Shown: positions 1 to 9,466 of the stretch, one piece after another
Numbering within the stretch: position 1 is the stretch's first letter
Layout of the letters: the number at the start of each line of letters is the position of its first letter
Assembly (NCBI GenBank): GCA_022774705.1
Contig: JALFLM010000111.1
Coordinates: 1 to 64,000, forward strand
DNA length: 64,000 bases
Reading direction: 5' to 3'
Source of the DNA: Lachnospiraceae bacterium
GTDB lineage: Bacteria > Bacillota > Clostridia > Lachnospirales > Lachnospiraceae
The notes under the pieces: model-generated
The model's database searches: none
The model's input: the letters and a program-made list of their open reading frames with translations, nothing else
Told to the model about the DNA's origin: nothing
Made by a program: the position numbers and the translations under genes

Positions 1-34
1 GTTCAGAGCCAAGCAGATTTTTTCAACATTCTAT

Positions 35-1558
35 TTAATCAGAGCAGGACTCGAATTCCGCTATCACAGAATCATCCGGTGCTGCCGTAAACAGACTTAC
101 CAGAATATTGGCTGCAAAAGCCACCAGAAATGCGGGAAGCAGCTCGTATATATTCCAGACACCTCCCATGGGACGTACCGCGTATTTCCATACGAATACC
201 ATAATACCGCCGGCAAGCATACCCATAATAGCACCGTTTTTATTGCTTCGTTTCCAGAACAGGGCCAGCAGCACAACCGGACCAAATGCCGCTCCAAAAC
301 CGGCCCAGGCAAAACTTACAATGGCGAAGACACTGCTTGAGGGATCTCTGGCAATATAAACAGCAATCATACTGATAATCACCACCGTAACACGTGCAAT
401 TACTACTGATGCTTTTTTACTGATTCTGATATGTAAGAAGTCGCTCAGCAGATTCTGTGAGACACCCGAAGCAGCTACCAGCAGCTGGCTGTCCGCTGTA
501 GACATGGTGGCCGCCAGTATTCCTGCAAGAATAACACCTGCAAGAAGTGCTGCTGCCACACTATGCTGACTCAGCAGATGGGCAATCTGTACAATGACCG
601 TCTCGCTTCCGCTTCCCTCCAGCACATCAATCGTACCTGCCTTGCTCATGCCGAGACCGATCACACCGATGAAAATAGCGATTGCCATGGAAATAAACAC
701 CCATACGGTTGCGATACGGCGTGATAATGTCAGTTTTTCCTCATCCTCCGTTGCCATAAACCGGAGCAGAATATGGGGCATTCCAAAATACCCCAGTCCC
801 CATGCCATCGTAGATATGATGGTAATAATTCCATAAGGGGAGGCAGAACCGGTTTCTGTACTGTACATGCTGTTCATGGAAAGATAACCCGGCAGAGATC
901 TGGCATTCTCCATAACCGCATCCAGTCCTCCGGCCTGTGAAGTACCGAATACCAGCACCACTACCAAAGCGATACTCATAACGATACTCTGAACCAGGTC
1001 TGTTGTGGAAGCCGCCAGAAATCCTCCCAATGTGGTATATGCAACAATAACAATGGCACATACGATCATGGCTGTCAGATAATTCACATGAAACAGACTC
1101 TGGAACAGTTTGCCGCAGGCAGCAAAACCACTGGCTGTGTAAGGTACAAAGAATATCACAATAATCAGTGCAGATACGCATGTCAGAATGTTTTTCTCAT
1201 CATGATACCGTTTTGCAAAGAAATCGGGAATGGTAATTGCCCCGATTCTGTGGCTGTAGCGCCGGATTCTTTTTGATACGATGAGCCAGTTGACCCATGT
1301 ACCGATTCCAAGACCGATTGCCGTCCATGCCGCATCACAGATACCGCTCAGGTATGCCACACCCGGCAGTCCCATCAGCAGCCAGCTGCTCATATCGCTG
1401 GCCTCCGCACTCATGGCTGTAACAAGCGGCCCCAGTTTCCGGCCGCCCAGGTAAAAATCATCAACCGAATTATTGGTTTTTGAGAATTTTACCCCGATTC
1501 CCAGCATCATAACCAGATAGCAGATAATGGCAATCATAATCATTACTGATGATGTCAT
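35..1558 (-). CDS. putP: Sodium/proline-type symporter (SSS family)
   Basis: A 507-residue integral membrane transporter of the solute:sodium symporter family, expected to import proline or a related substrate with Na+ across the cytoplasmic membrane. What is seen: repeated hydrophobic helices over the whole length, the N-terminal segment DDFYLGGRKLGP followed by SAEASDMSSWLLMGLPG, which is the PutP signature region, and a later AGILAATMSTADSQLL stretch typical of the family's Na+-site helix. Length matches PutP (about 500 residues). I start at the ATG at 1558 because GGAGGG lies just upstream; an earlier in-frame start would add 11 residues without a better site. Monocistronic as far as can be seen, reading off the left part of the window. 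The substrate is inferred from family resemblance; pantothenate or another solute is less likely. Confidence 0.88.
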   Translation of the reverse strand: MTSSVMIMIAIICYLVMMLGIGVKFSKTNNSVDDFYLGGRKLGPLVTAMSAEASDMSSWLLMGLPGVAYLSGICDAAWTAIGLGIGTWVNWLIVSKRIRRYSHRIGAITIPDFFAKRYHDEKNILTCVSALIIVIFFVPYTASGFAACGKLFQSLFHVNYLTAMIVCAIVIVAYTTLGGFLAASTTDLVQSIVMSIALVVVLVFGTSQAGGLDAVMENARSLPGYLSMNSMYSTETGSASPYGIITIISTMAWGLGYFGMPHILLRFMATEDEEKLTLSRRIATVWVFISMAIAIFIGVIGLGMSKAGTIDVLEGSGSETVIVQIAHLLSQHSVAAALLAGVILAGILAATMSTADSQLLVAASGVSQNLLSDFLHIRISKKASVVIARVTVVIISMIAVYIARDPSSSVFAIVSFAWAGFGAAFGPVVLLALFWKRSNKNGAIMGMLAGGIMVFVWKYAVRPMGGVWNIYELLPAFLVAFAANILVSLFTAAPDDSVIAEFESCSD

Positions 1559-1615
1559 AGTTTTCCCTCCAAATCCTTTTTGTATGACCATACACCTGAA
1601 AACAGGCGCATTATG

Positions 1616-1624
1616 AGTATATCA
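1616..1624 (-). promoter_or_regulatory. Extended -10 promoter for the symporter gene
   Basis: On the minus strand the sequence TGATATACT forms an extended -10 element about 58 bp upstream of the symporter start and directly after the stop codon of the MATE gene. No good -35 hexamer is visible at 17 bp. The same 12-base string AGTATATCACAT (plus strand) recurs at 19525 upstream of another MATE gene. Confidence 0.45.
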
Positions 1625-1626
1625 CA

Positions 1627-3015
1627 TTATCTGCATAATTTCTGCATGCTTTTTGCAATTTTCCCTTTTTTTATATACGGATGAGTGTAAAATGCCCACA
1701 GCAGCTGGAGACACATCAGGCACCAGATCACCGGTTCACAGATTATTACACCAAAATAGCCCAGCACCGGTATCAGGAAAATGACAAACAGAATCTTGCC
1801 GATCAGTTCTATCACGCTTGAAATCAGAGGAAGCAGTTTGCTTCCCAGCCCCTGCAGGGAATTCCGCAGATTAAACAGCATACCCAGTACCATATAAAAC
1901 AGACTGTTGATCCGCAGATACCGGGTGCCATTGTCAAGAACTGCCGCTTCCGATGATCCTGAGATGAATTTCATCATCCATCCGGCCCCCACAGACAAAA
2001 CCAGCAGTACAAACAGTGCCCAGCCAGCAGACAGCATATTGGCATAGCGCACCGCCCTGCGGATCCGTTTTTTCTGACCGGCTCCCCGGTTCTGAGAAAC
2101 GAAGGTGGACAAAGCAAGCCCAAGACTGGTGAGGGGCATAATGCAGAAGCTCTGCAGCTTTCTGGCCGAAGTCTGAGCTGCAATGAGCCGGTAATCTCCC
2201 AGATTGTTAATACCAGCCTGCAGAATCACGGTTCCCGTAGACACAATTCCCACCATCAGTCCCATGGAAAGTCCCTGTGCGATCAGTTCTTTGTAAAGCC
2301 GGACACCGGCCCGGAAATGACACCGTTTCGGAATAAGAATCGGGCACCATTTTGCAATATACAGCGCACAAAGCAGAGCAGAAATCCCCTGTGCAATAAC
2401 AGTAGCTGCCGCCGCTCCGTTGATTCCCATATGAAGTCCGGCGATAAAATACAGATCAAGAACAATATTGAGTACCGAAGATAACATCAGAAATATCAGC
2501 GGCACGATGCTGTTCCCGATTGCCCGCAGCAGACCTGCCAGCAGGTTATAGGCAAACATGACTCCCACAAACAGGGTAATCAGCGATATGTAGGACCAGG
2601 ATTCCTCCAGAATATCTGCCGGCGTATCCAACAGTACCAGCAGCGGATGGAGACAGAGGCGGGAAAGCGCCATCAGAACCACTGTCACTCCGGCGCCGAC
2701 CACAATGGAACCGGCTACTGATTTTTTCAGAAGTTCTTGATCTCCCGCTCCGTAGCCCCTTGCCGCCACAATACTCAGACCATTGCCAAAACCAAGAGCA
2801 AAACCCACCATCAGTTCATAAACAGCCGCGCATGCACCAATGGCCGCCAGAGATACATCTCCCAGATATCTTCCCACGATCATGGTATCCACTGCATTGT
2901 ACATCTGCTGGAAACCATTGGAAATAAACAGCGGAATGGCAAATATAAGAAGTGACTTTACAATATTTCCATTCAGCAGATCGACCCCTGCTCCAACTTT
3001 TTTATCAGTCTTCAT
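1627..3015 (-). CDS. MATE-family multidrug/Na+ efflux transporter
   Basis: A 462-residue membrane protein of the MATE (DinF/NorM) family, which exports cationic compounds in exchange for Na+ or H+. The N-terminal helix with GFQQMYNAVDTMIVGRYLG is the diagnostic MATE motif; the duplicated half begins near the middle with QAGINNLGDYRLIAAQTSA. About twelve hydrophobic helices are present and the length is normal. I start at ATG 3015 (MKTDKK) because AAAGGA lies upstream and because the 27 residues before it are not MATE-like. It is one of five MATE genes in this window. The transported compound cannot be told from sequence. Confidence 0.87.
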   Translation of the reverse strand: MKTDKKVGAGVDLLNGNIVKSLLIFAIPLFISNGFQQMYNAVDTMIVGRYLGDVSLAAIGACAAVYELMVGFALGFGNGLSIVAARGYGAGDQELLKKSVAGSIVVGAGVTVVLMALSRLCLHPLLVLLDTPADILEESWSYISLITLFVGVMFAYNLLAGLLRAIGNSIVPLIFLMLSSVLNIVLDLYFIAGLHMGINGAAAATVIAQGISALLCALYIAKWCPILIPKRCHFRAGVRLYKELIAQGLSMGLMVGIVSTGTVILQAGINNLGDYRLIAAQTSARKLQSFCIMPLTSLGLALSTFVSQNRGAGQKKRIRRAVRYANMLSAGWALFVLLVLSVGAGWMMKFISGSSEAAVLDNGTRYLRINSLFYMVLGMLFNLRNSLQGLGSKLLPLISSVIELIGKILFVIFLIPVLGYFGVIICEPVIWCLMCLQLLWAFYTHPYIKKGKIAKSMQKLCR

Positions 3016-3063
3016 TTCAGATAATAAATCCTTTCTGTAAAAATTTTCTGAAGCATAAATAAT

Positions 3064-3091
3064 CGGCAGACAGAATAAATTCTGCCTGCCG
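3064..3091 (-). terminator. Hairpin terminator downstream of the CarD-like gene
   Basis: An inverted repeat, CGGCAGACAGAAT paired with ATTCTGCCTGCCG with one mismatch, lies just after the CarD-like gene. On the minus strand it is followed by the T-rich but interrupted ATTATTTATG, so termination is likely but probably not complete. Confidence 0.5.
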
Positions 3092-3132
3092 ACCACATTT
3101 TACCACACTCCGTTTTACAGAACAAGAGGTAT

Positions 3133-3633
3133 TTACTGCATATGTGCTTTAATATACTGACCCACTTCTTCTTCCGACATGTGAAGTGCTACGGATAATT
3201 CCTCCAAAAGCAGTTCTTCTGCCGCCTTCTGATAATGATCGTCTATTGCCGTGCTTTTCTTCCCTTCCGCATGCCTGCCCTGCCTGCGCAGACAGATCGT
3301 CTTCACAATACGGATCCATTCCCGGCAGTCACAGCTTTTCAGCGCCTTTTTATAGATTTCCTCCCTGTACTTCTCATTATCAATCTCCAGCCCGGGGATG
3401 TCTGCCATGGCTTCCACCATATTTCCGGCTTCCTGTTCTGTCATAATCGGCCTTCTCGGAATCATGGTGTTATCCACTGCAGAATAGATTTTCAATCCGG
3501 TATCCTTTAAAGGGCTCATCACATAATAAAGCTTTCCCTGCTTATCCTTCGGGAAATTATCCATGGTGGTGATCTGGTCTATCCTGCAGACGCCTTCTGT
3601 CTTATACATTACATAATCGCCAACTTTAAACAT
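3133..3633 (-). CDS. CarD/CdnL-like transcription regulator
   Basis: A 166-residue protein whose N-terminus, FKVGDYVMYKTEGVCRI, is the Tudor-like RNA-polymerase-interacting domain of the CarD/CdnL/TRCF family, which binds the RNA polymerase beta subunit at promoters. The rest is alpha-helical, as in CdnL (about 160 residues), and ends in a helix with MSEEEVGQYIKAHMQ. Strong Shine-Dalgarno GGGAGG before the ATG at 3633. It follows the 72-residue gene by 30 bp on the same strand and is probably cotranscribed with it from the extended -10 at 3916. Exact target promoters are unknown. Confidence 0.85.
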   Translation of the reverse strand: MFKVGDYVMYKTEGVCRIDQITTMDNFPKDKQGKLYYVMSPLKDTGLKIYSAVDNTMIPRRPIMTEQEAGNMVEAMADIPGLEIDNEKYREEIYKKALKSCDCREWIRIVKTICLRRQGRHAEGKKSTAIDDHYQKAAEELLLEELSVALHMSEEEVGQYIKAHMQ

Positions 3634-3663
3634 TGCAGCCTCCCTTTTGGTTTTTTACAGCAA

Positions 3664-3882
3664 TCAGTTGATATACCCGTCTGTTTTATAGCTGTTATAC
3701 TGTTTTTTAATCCTGATATACAGATTCCCGTCTTCTCCGGTAAATTTATCCACAAGTTCATATTTGGTATGTTTACGTTTCAGCTGATCCAGGTACATGC
3801 TCAGTTCCTTCTCCGGATCTGCTTCGTTCAGCGTATCAAAACGAATGGTCTGTTCCAGACATGCACTTGTAATCCTTCTCAT
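3664..3882 (-). CDS. Small conserved-type hypothetical protein
   Basis: A 72-residue charged soluble protein with no signal peptide or membrane helix. I do not recognise a family. The reading frame is supported by AAGGAGG at a good distance before the ATG, by its position directly behind a perfect extended -10 element, and by the 30-bp gap to the CarD-like gene downstream. The C-terminal half (KYELVDKFTGEDGNLYIRIK) looks like a small beta-strand unit. It may act with the CarD-like protein, but this is only from gene order. Confidence 0.6.
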   Translation of the reverse strand: MRRITSACLEQTIRFDTLNEADPEKELSMYLDQLKRKHTKYELVDKFTGEDGNLYIRIKKQYNSYKTDGYIN

Positions 3883-3915
3883 TGTGGTATCCTCCTTTTC
3901 AATTCTGATATCTGG

Positions 3916-3924
3916 ATTATAGCA
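3916..3924 (-). promoter_or_regulatory. Extended -10 promoter for the small gene/CarD unit
   Basis: TGCTATAAT on the minus strand is a perfect extended -10 element 34 bp before the 72-residue gene. It lies directly after the T-run of the terminator of the upstream polysaccharide unit, so the two signals are packed together. Confidence 0.65.
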
Positions 3925-3925
3925 T

Positions 3926-3956
3926 AAAAAAAGAGGCTTCGTAAGCGAAACCTCTT
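3926..3956 (-). terminator. Rho-independent terminator of the polysaccharide unit
   Basis: On the minus strand AAGAGGTTTCG and CGAAGCCTCTT form an 11-bp stem (one G-T pair) with a 4-base loop followed by a run of T. It ends the unit 9362-4032. Confidence 0.85.
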
Positions 3957-4031
3957 CAAAAATTGTAAGTTTGTGATAATTGCAGGGACTATATACTCTG
4001 TAATTTGTCTATTTTTACTAATTATCTGCTG

Positions 4032-6380
4032 TTACTTTCCCAGTACTTTCTTTACAGCTTTCTTTATTTTTCCCGCTGCGCGCACAGATAAACTCCGGTT
4101 ATTTTTTCGTTCCCTGTTCAATTCATCCCGCAGTTCCCTGATCTTATTTTCATAGGAATCTTTCATTTCCTCATCGATTACGGGATACTCCCTCCAGTTA
4201 TGAATCGTTTTTGGAGCAAACAGAGCATTTTTCAGCCATTCGCGGGAACGTTTCCGTTCCTTTTCCATAATTTCATAAACCGCATCATAATCAATATCGG
4301 ATAACAGCTTTCTTTTTCCCGGTTTCATTATTTCTGAAGCATCCGTTACATAACGATTTTCCAGATGAAACAGGGACAGCAGCGATTCAAAACGTGATAA
4401 TCCACGGTGTTTATTTGCAATACATATAAACGGCCGCTTAAAAATGATGGCAAAGCTTGCGCCATGACAGGAATCCGTAATGATAAACCTGCTGTGTTTC
4501 AGATAATACAGCCAGTCTTCTACCTGCAGATTTTCCACTGTATTGGGAAGATCCAGTTTTTCTTTATTTTCCTTGAATCTCCAGGGTATTCCATCCAGCA
4601 TATTGATCAGCTTACAGTTGTACTGCCTTGCCACATACTGCAGAGCCTCTCTTTTTTCCGGTGTCGGGTCCAGAATATAGGAAACCACATATGCGCCCTC
4701 TTCATGAGCAGCGGAACGCCCGGCAATCTCCTCATAAATGGCCGGATCTGCGGCAAATACAGGATCCAGCACCTGCTTTGCTTTTACATGGAAAGTATCC
4801 CTGCAGATGGATACCCCTTTGGCTTCCCGCACGGAAATTGCATCAAAACGGTTCAAAAGCCGGGCTGTTGTTTCTTTTTCCGCTCTGGAAGCAAAAAATC
4901 CATCATGACCAAAAGATGATGCATATGCGATTTTTTTCTTATCATCATCCACAAAGTCAAAAAAATAGCTGCGGCCGAAATTGCGGCTGATTCCGTAATT
5001 CCATACCTGATCCGAACCGATGATAAATGTGTCCACATGGGCATTCAGAGATCTCAGCTCGCGCAAAGAGTAACTGCGGCTGATTTCCTTATAATTTTCT
5101 CTGGCAAACCGGCGTGAATGTGTCTCCTGCAGTTCCGGATCCGAATTATTTAATCTGGGTTTATCGATCATCAGAACGGACAAACCAAAGGATTCCACCA
5201 GACGACACAGGCCGTAATAAGTCATAATGCTGCCGTAATTGCAGCCGCTCCACACACCCATGATCGCCACATCAAATTTCCGTTTTACCGCATATTCATA
5301 TGCTTTTTCAATGGGCTGATACTGCACCAGATCCATAAAACGGTTTCTTGCCGGATGAGACTTAAAACAGTGATCAAAGGGCTGCCCGGTCCTGTAAATA
5401 TAATCCGGAGGCATGGAATCGCACACGGTCAATTTCCCGCAGACTGCTTCCAGAATGGCATTTCCTTTGGAACTGTTTACAATCAGGATGGAAGTTCCTT
5501 TTCCGTCATTATACTTTGGATCATATTTTTCCACGCCCCAGAAATCAGCCAAAGTAATATCTCCCTGTCTGGGAACCACTGAAAATCTGCACTGACCGCA
5601 GTGAGGCCGGGTAGACAGAAGGGGCAGAAACGCTTTGTAGAACGGATCTGTATTTCTGGTGCCGTGGTAAACAGTTCCATCGGAATATTTCACGGTCATT
5701 TCCGTGGACCATCCGTAATAATCCTTATCCCTGAAACCGACATGAACAATTTTTTTATTTCCATGCTTTTCCTGCAGATATTTCCTGAATAAGCCAGGCG
5801 ACGGCGCGCCGTGACACATAAGATCAATCGTATACAGGTTTTCATAATCCCTGCCCAGAAATGTCCGCAGTCCCGCAACCTGACAGGGACAGCCGCTGAA
5901 CAGAACCGGTCGTTTTTCTTCCAGAATTCCCCGGATTTCCGTATATACCTTACCGGTATCACTCTGAACATATTTGGATTTTCTCAGCTTATCCAGATCT
6001 TTTTTATTGTCAATTACCATGTGCCGGACCTGGAATTCCGAATCATAGGCGGCACCGCAGACAGCGCCTCCCATTTCCAGCACATATTCAGCAAAAACAG
6101 TAAACATACCTCCGGAAGAACTGTTTTTGCGTATATGATCATCTGCCATTGCCACATAGCAGTCCGGCTCTTCATTGTGATCATACCGACCGTTCAGAGA
6201 TGGACAGGCTTTCCGGCATTTTCCGCAGGAAATACACTTTGTCTCCTCAACTGACGGATACAGAAAGCCTTCCCCGTCATATTTCATGGAAATCGCATTC
6301 TGCGGACAGATATTGTAACAGGAGCCACAGCCGCAGCATTCTATTTTCGGCAGTACAGCAATTGTTTTTTCATTATTCAT
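4032..6380 (-). CDS. Ferredoxin/FrhB-like plus polysaccharide pyruvyl transferase fusion
   Basis: A 782-residue two-part protein. Residues 1-70 carry two 4Fe-4S cysteine clusters (CCGCGSCYNICP and CISCGKCRKACP). Residues about 80-350 match the F420 hydrogenase/dehydrogenase beta-subunit (FrhB/FdhB) family, with the GCPCQVAGL motif and later Cys pairs. From about residue 368 (VAIMGVWSGCNYGSIMTYYG) a polysaccharide pyruvyl transferase domain follows, which in other systems adds a ketal pyruvate to sugars. The last 40 residues are a basic coiled tail. AGGAGA precedes the ATG. It is the last gene of a unit with two glycosyltransferases, so it probably modifies a surface glycan in the cytoplasm before export. 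The redox half suggests a reductive step on a sugar or on the pyruvyl donor; that step is inference. Confidence 0.85.
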   Translation of the reverse strand: MNNEKTIAVLPKIECCGCGSCYNICPQNAISMKYDGEGFLYPSVEETKCISCGKCRKACPSLNGRYDHNEEPDCYVAMADDHIRKNSSSGGMFTVFAEYVLEMGGAVCGAAYDSEFQVRHMVIDNKKDLDKLRKSKYVQSDTGKVYTEIRGILEEKRPVLFSGCPCQVAGLRTFLGRDYENLYTIDLMCHGAPSPGLFRKYLQEKHGNKKIVHVGFRDKDYYGWSTEMTVKYSDGTVYHGTRNTDPFYKAFLPLLSTRPHCGQCRFSVVPRQGDITLADFWGVEKYDPKYNDGKGTSILIVNSSKGNAILEAVCGKLTVCDSMPPDYIYRTGQPFDHCFKSHPARNRFMDLVQYQPIEKAYEYAVKRKFDVAIMGVWSGCNYGSIMTYYGLCRLVESFGLSVLMIDKPRLNNSDPELQETHSRRFARENYKEISRSYSLRELRSLNAHVDTFIIGSDQVWNYGISRNFGRSYFFDFVDDDKKKIAYASSFGHDGFFASRAEKETTARLLNRFDAISVREAKGVSICRDTFHVKAKQVLDPVFAADPAIYEEIAGRSAAHEEGAYVVSYILDPTPEKREALQYVARQYNCKLINMLDGIPWRFKENKEKLDLPNTVENLQVEDWLYYLKHSRFIITDSCHGASFAIIFKRPFICIANKHRGLSRFESLLSLFHLENRYVTDASEIMKPGKRKLLSDIDYDAVYEIMEKERKRSREWLKNALFAPKTIHNWREYPVIDEEMKDSYENKIRELRDELNRERKNNRSLSVRAAGKIKKAVKKVLGK

Positions 6381-6421
6381 TTATCAAATCTCCTATACCG
6401 GCTCTTATTCTGCACCGGTTC

Positions 6422-8437
6422 TTATTCTGCTTCCCTGCTCCATCTGGCAGGAAGTCTGACCTGCTTTACACTGTTTTTCAATCCAAGATGTTCTTTCCAG
6501 AAATCAATGGCAGTCAGTTCTTTTCCCCGGGTCCGGTATTCCTCTGCCACCCGGTCTCCACACAGAAGATACTTCATATCCAGCCTGCACATCTGTATAA
6601 AATACTTCCAGAACAGCCGATTGGAAGCAGTCGTTACAGCCCCCTTCTGATCTCCGGAATTCCACATCAGAACATGTTTTCTGAAAGAATAATGACAGGG
6701 ATCGCTGGCCTGCATATCCACCACATTCAGCTCTTTTCGGTAAAAACATACAGGAACCAGATTCCCGTACAGGGTAAGGTAATTGATCATCCGCTCCTTC
6801 CGGTTGGTCATCCATCTGCAGCTTTGTTCATATTTGTTCTGATCAAAGGGATACCCCATTTTTTCCAGTTCTTCCTGCGTATACTGCTTCATGTTATGAG
6901 CCAGAAGATCTTTCAGAAGCACATCTTCCTGCTGACTTTTAAAGAAATCAACACCTTTAAGGTAATCCTCCATTCCCCGAAGCTTGAAGTAAACAGCTTC
7001 ATACCGCTGCATAAACAGATGCTTTAACACCCATCCCGAAAAACGGAAGAGTACCTGCCTTTTTTTCCCCAGGATGCCATGATATGCTTCTATCACCAGA
7101 TCATTGCGGGAAAAGAAATATTCCAGATGAGCACTGTATTTTTTATCAAAGGCTTCATGCCATACGCCCACGCCGTTTAAAATCAATACATTTTTCTCAT
7201 TGCGAAGTCCATATTCCGTATCATCGCATTTGATAAAGAGGGGAAAAGGAAGCCCGTTTTCTTTCACCACATCCAGCGGCATGCAGGTCAGCCACCAGCC
7301 GGTATAATCAAACGGTTCCTCCGCCTCATTCATCAGCAGGTTGAAGGTTTCCCGCATTTCCAGAGGTTTTCTGGGCAGCCCTCGGTGGCACCAGAGTGCA
7401 CTGGCTTCCGTCTGGAATGTCGGTTCATTCAGAGCAAACATCCCGCCGTGAATATGGAGATCTTTGTATTCCGGTTTTACAGTTTTCAGAAAATTAATCA
7501 TTTTCTCCAGAATAAGAGGATCCAGATACAGATCATCATCGCACATAATCACATGCGTCAGCCTGTCTCTGCGGTCCCAGGCTTCCAGAATCCCTCTGGT
7601 AAATCCACCTGATCCCCCGTAATTCCGATTGGGAAACCAGTGAACATATTTATGTTCAGGAAGTTTCCCTTCCAGCGTCTGTCCATTATCTACAACAAAA
7701 ATCTCCAGAGAATCTCTGATGCTGCTTTTCGGGTTGTCCAGCAATGCTTTGCAGATATCAGATACATTGCGGAGTACATATTCCTCCCGCTTAAATGTGC
7801 AGATATCCAATGCCGCCCTGACGGTCTGATCCGGCTCGGTGCGGGTCAGATAGCGGCCTCCGTAAAAGCAGCTTCCATCCTCCAGACTGATGATCTTCAG
7901 ATAATAAAAAGCGCTTCTCGTTGTCTTTCTGCTCTCCACATTTTTTCCATAGCTGCTCTCATCCATATCTCCGGCAGGAATCATGCTGACCTTTTCCCTT
8001 GAAAAATCATGACAATAACGCCATTTTCCTTTTTTCTCCTGATAAACTTCGCCGGAATAGACTTCTTCCTCTCTCTCAACAAAATGCATGGGCCGGCGGG
8101 AATTGGCCCGCTTTTGCTGATACATACTTTTTTTCATCACATAAATGCAGAATCGCCCTTTTAATTCCAGTTCAAAAATCACATCCCGAACCCGGGTATA
8201 CCGCAAATATTTCGCATAGGAAAAACAATTAAAATACGTATCCAGTGACACGCTTCTGCCGCTGTTCATCAGAAGGAAATCGCCTTCCCCGTCCCTTTTT
8301 CTCAGGACAGAACTGTCCGCCCTGTAGTACATAAGCTCCACATTTCCGGCTTCTTTCACCGGAGACAGGGTAATCTTTGACAATTCCATCAGATTTTCTT
8401 TATTCAGTTTTTTCTGCTCCGCATCCAGCTGCTGCAT
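6422..8437 (-). CDS. GlfT2-like galactofuranosyltransferase (GT2)
   Basis: A 671-residue cytoplasmic glycosyltransferase resembling GlfT2, the polymerising galactofuranosyltransferase that uses UDP-galactofuranose. An N-terminal beta-rich domain (residues about 1-210) precedes a GT-A domain in which HVIMCDDDLYLDP gives the metal-binding DXD-type motif and WHEAFDKK a probable catalytic-base region. Length is near that of GlfT2 (about 640). I choose the ATG at 8437 since AAGGGAG lies 7 bp before it; a longer version would overlap the upstream gene by more than 100 bp. The gap to the upstream GT2 gene is 13 bp, so the two are translationally close. Substrate identity is by family resemblance only; no UDP-galactopyranose mutase gene is in the window. 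Confidence 0.8.
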   Translation of the reverse strand: MQQLDAEQKKLNKENLMELSKITLSPVKEAGNVELMYYRADSSVLRKRDGEGDFLLMNSGRSVSLDTYFNCFSYAKYLRYTRVRDVIFELELKGRFCIYVMKKSMYQQKRANSRRPMHFVEREEEVYSGEVYQEKKGKWRYCHDFSREKVSMIPAGDMDESSYGKNVESRKTTRSAFYYLKIISLEDGSCFYGGRYLTRTEPDQTVRAALDICTFKREEYVLRNVSDICKALLDNPKSSIRDSLEIFVVDNGQTLEGKLPEHKYVHWFPNRNYGGSGGFTRGILEAWDRRDRLTHVIMCDDDLYLDPLILEKMINFLKTVKPEYKDLHIHGGMFALNEPTFQTEASALWCHRGLPRKPLEMRETFNLLMNEAEEPFDYTGWWLTCMPLDVVKENGLPFPLFIKCDDTEYGLRNEKNVLILNGVGVWHEAFDKKYSAHLEYFFSRNDLVIEAYHGILGKKRQVLFRFSGWVLKHLFMQRYEAVYFKLRGMEDYLKGVDFFKSQQEDVLLKDLLAHNMKQYTQEELEKMGYPFDQNKYEQSCRWMTNRKERMINYLTLYGNLVPVCFYRKELNVVDMQASDPCHYSFRKHVLMWNSGDQKGAVTTASNRLFWKYFIQMCRLDMKYLLCGDRVAEEYRTRGKELTAIDFWKEHLGLKNSVKQVRLPARWSREAE

Positions 8438-8450
8438 CTTTTTTCTCCCT

Positions 8451-9362
8451 TCAAACACCGTCTCCGCCAGAAACTGTTTCAATCTTTGGATTAAACCGGA
8501 AACCGGCGAACATCTGGGACAGTACAATCCAGCTTCTGCGCAGGCGGTGACTGTCACCTTTTATCCAGATTCTGAAAATGTTAAAAAAACATTTTGCTAT
8601 GTAATAGATAATTCCTTTTATTCCTTCATAACGGTACGCAAAATTTTCATTTCGATACGCATACCGGTATCTGTCTATCCGTTCCGGAGCATCCGTTGCA
8701 ATACAGCTCCCGTTGTTGGTACGCATGGCATGCACCACCTGGCTTCTGCCCACCAGATAACAGGGCATTTTCATCCGCACTGCCATTCTCCTGGTATACT
8801 CCAGATCATCTCCCCAGATAAAAAATTCTTTTACGGGAAGTCCCGCTTTTTTAACGGTTTCTGTTTTTATAAATAAAGAAACAAAGGTTGCCTGTTCCAC
8901 CGGAATCAGACTTTTAGTCAAAAGGCCCACATTTTCGTAAAAATTTTTTTTCACTTTCTGCCGGTTCATTTTACAGCCGCTTCCATCTGTCCAAAGCACC
9001 ACACTGGACAGAAATCCGTAATTTCCATTCAGGGATTCATCTGCTTCCAGAAGTTTTCCCAATGCATCCGGTCTGGGCAGCGTATCATCGTCCATGATCC
9101 ATATATATTCATAACCGCATTCTACCGCTTTGCGGATTCCCAGATTGAAACCGCCGGCCCCGCCCAGATTCCGCCGGGAGCTTATGATATGTATTCTAGT
9201 GTTTTTTTTCAGAGTTTTCAGGTATTCTGCTGTTCCGTCAGTACTGGCATTATCAACAATCAGCACATCACAGGAAGCTGTCTGGAGAAGCAGACTCTCA
9301 ACACACTGTTTCAACATTTCTTTCCGATTGCAGGTTACAACAACGGCAACAATCCGATTCAT
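8451..9362 (-). CDS. Family 2 glycosyltransferase (rhamnosyl/galactofuranosyl-type)
   Basis: A 303-residue GT2 enzyme. The N-terminus IVAVVVTCNRKEMLKQC, the nucleotide-binding region DNASTDGTAEYL and the DXD motif in WIMDDDTLPRPDAL are all intact; the C-terminal part has a hydrophobic segment (GIIYYIAKCFFNIFRIW), as in GlfT1 and rhamnosyltransferases. ATG at 9362 chosen because GGAGG lies 5 bp upstream; further upstream in-frame Met codons lack one. First gene of the three-gene polysaccharide unit. It probably adds the first or priming furanose or rhamnose residue before the GlfT2-like enzyme extends it. Confidence 0.83.
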   Translation of the reverse strand: MNRIVAVVVTCNRKEMLKQCVESLLLQTASCDVLIVDNASTDGTAEYLKTLKKNTRIHIISSRRNLGGAGGFNLGIRKAVECGYEYIWIMDDDTLPRPDALGKLLEADESLNGNYGFLSSVVLWTDGSGCKMNRQKVKKNFYENVGLLTKSLIPVEQATFVSLFIKTETVKKAGLPVKEFFIWGDDLEYTRRMAVRMKMPCYLVGRSQVVHAMRTNNGSCIATDAPERIDRYRYAYRNENFAYRYEGIKGIIYYIAKCFFNIFRIWIKGDSHRLRRSWIVLSQMFAGFRFNPKIETVSGGDGV

Positions 9363-9429
9363 ACTTTCCTCCATCATCACAGCAGAATGCTGCTGCGTCA
9401 ATACTTTAATAAATCAGCATCTCCGAATT

Positions 9430-9435
9430 ATTATA
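9430..9435 (-). promoter_or_regulatory. -10 element for the polysaccharide unit
   Basis: TATAAT on the minus strand, 68 bp upstream of the first glycosyltransferase start. No convincing -35 at 16-18 bp, which would fit a promoter that needs an activator. Confidence 0.4.
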
Positions 9436-9466
9436 TGGTTCCAATGTAAATTTTACTTTCTCTTAA

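Noticed and set aside
6149..7027. Plus-strand open frame of about 290 codons opposite the polysaccharide genes.
   Set aside because: Mirror of two confirmed genes, no ribosome binding site, no recognisable domain.
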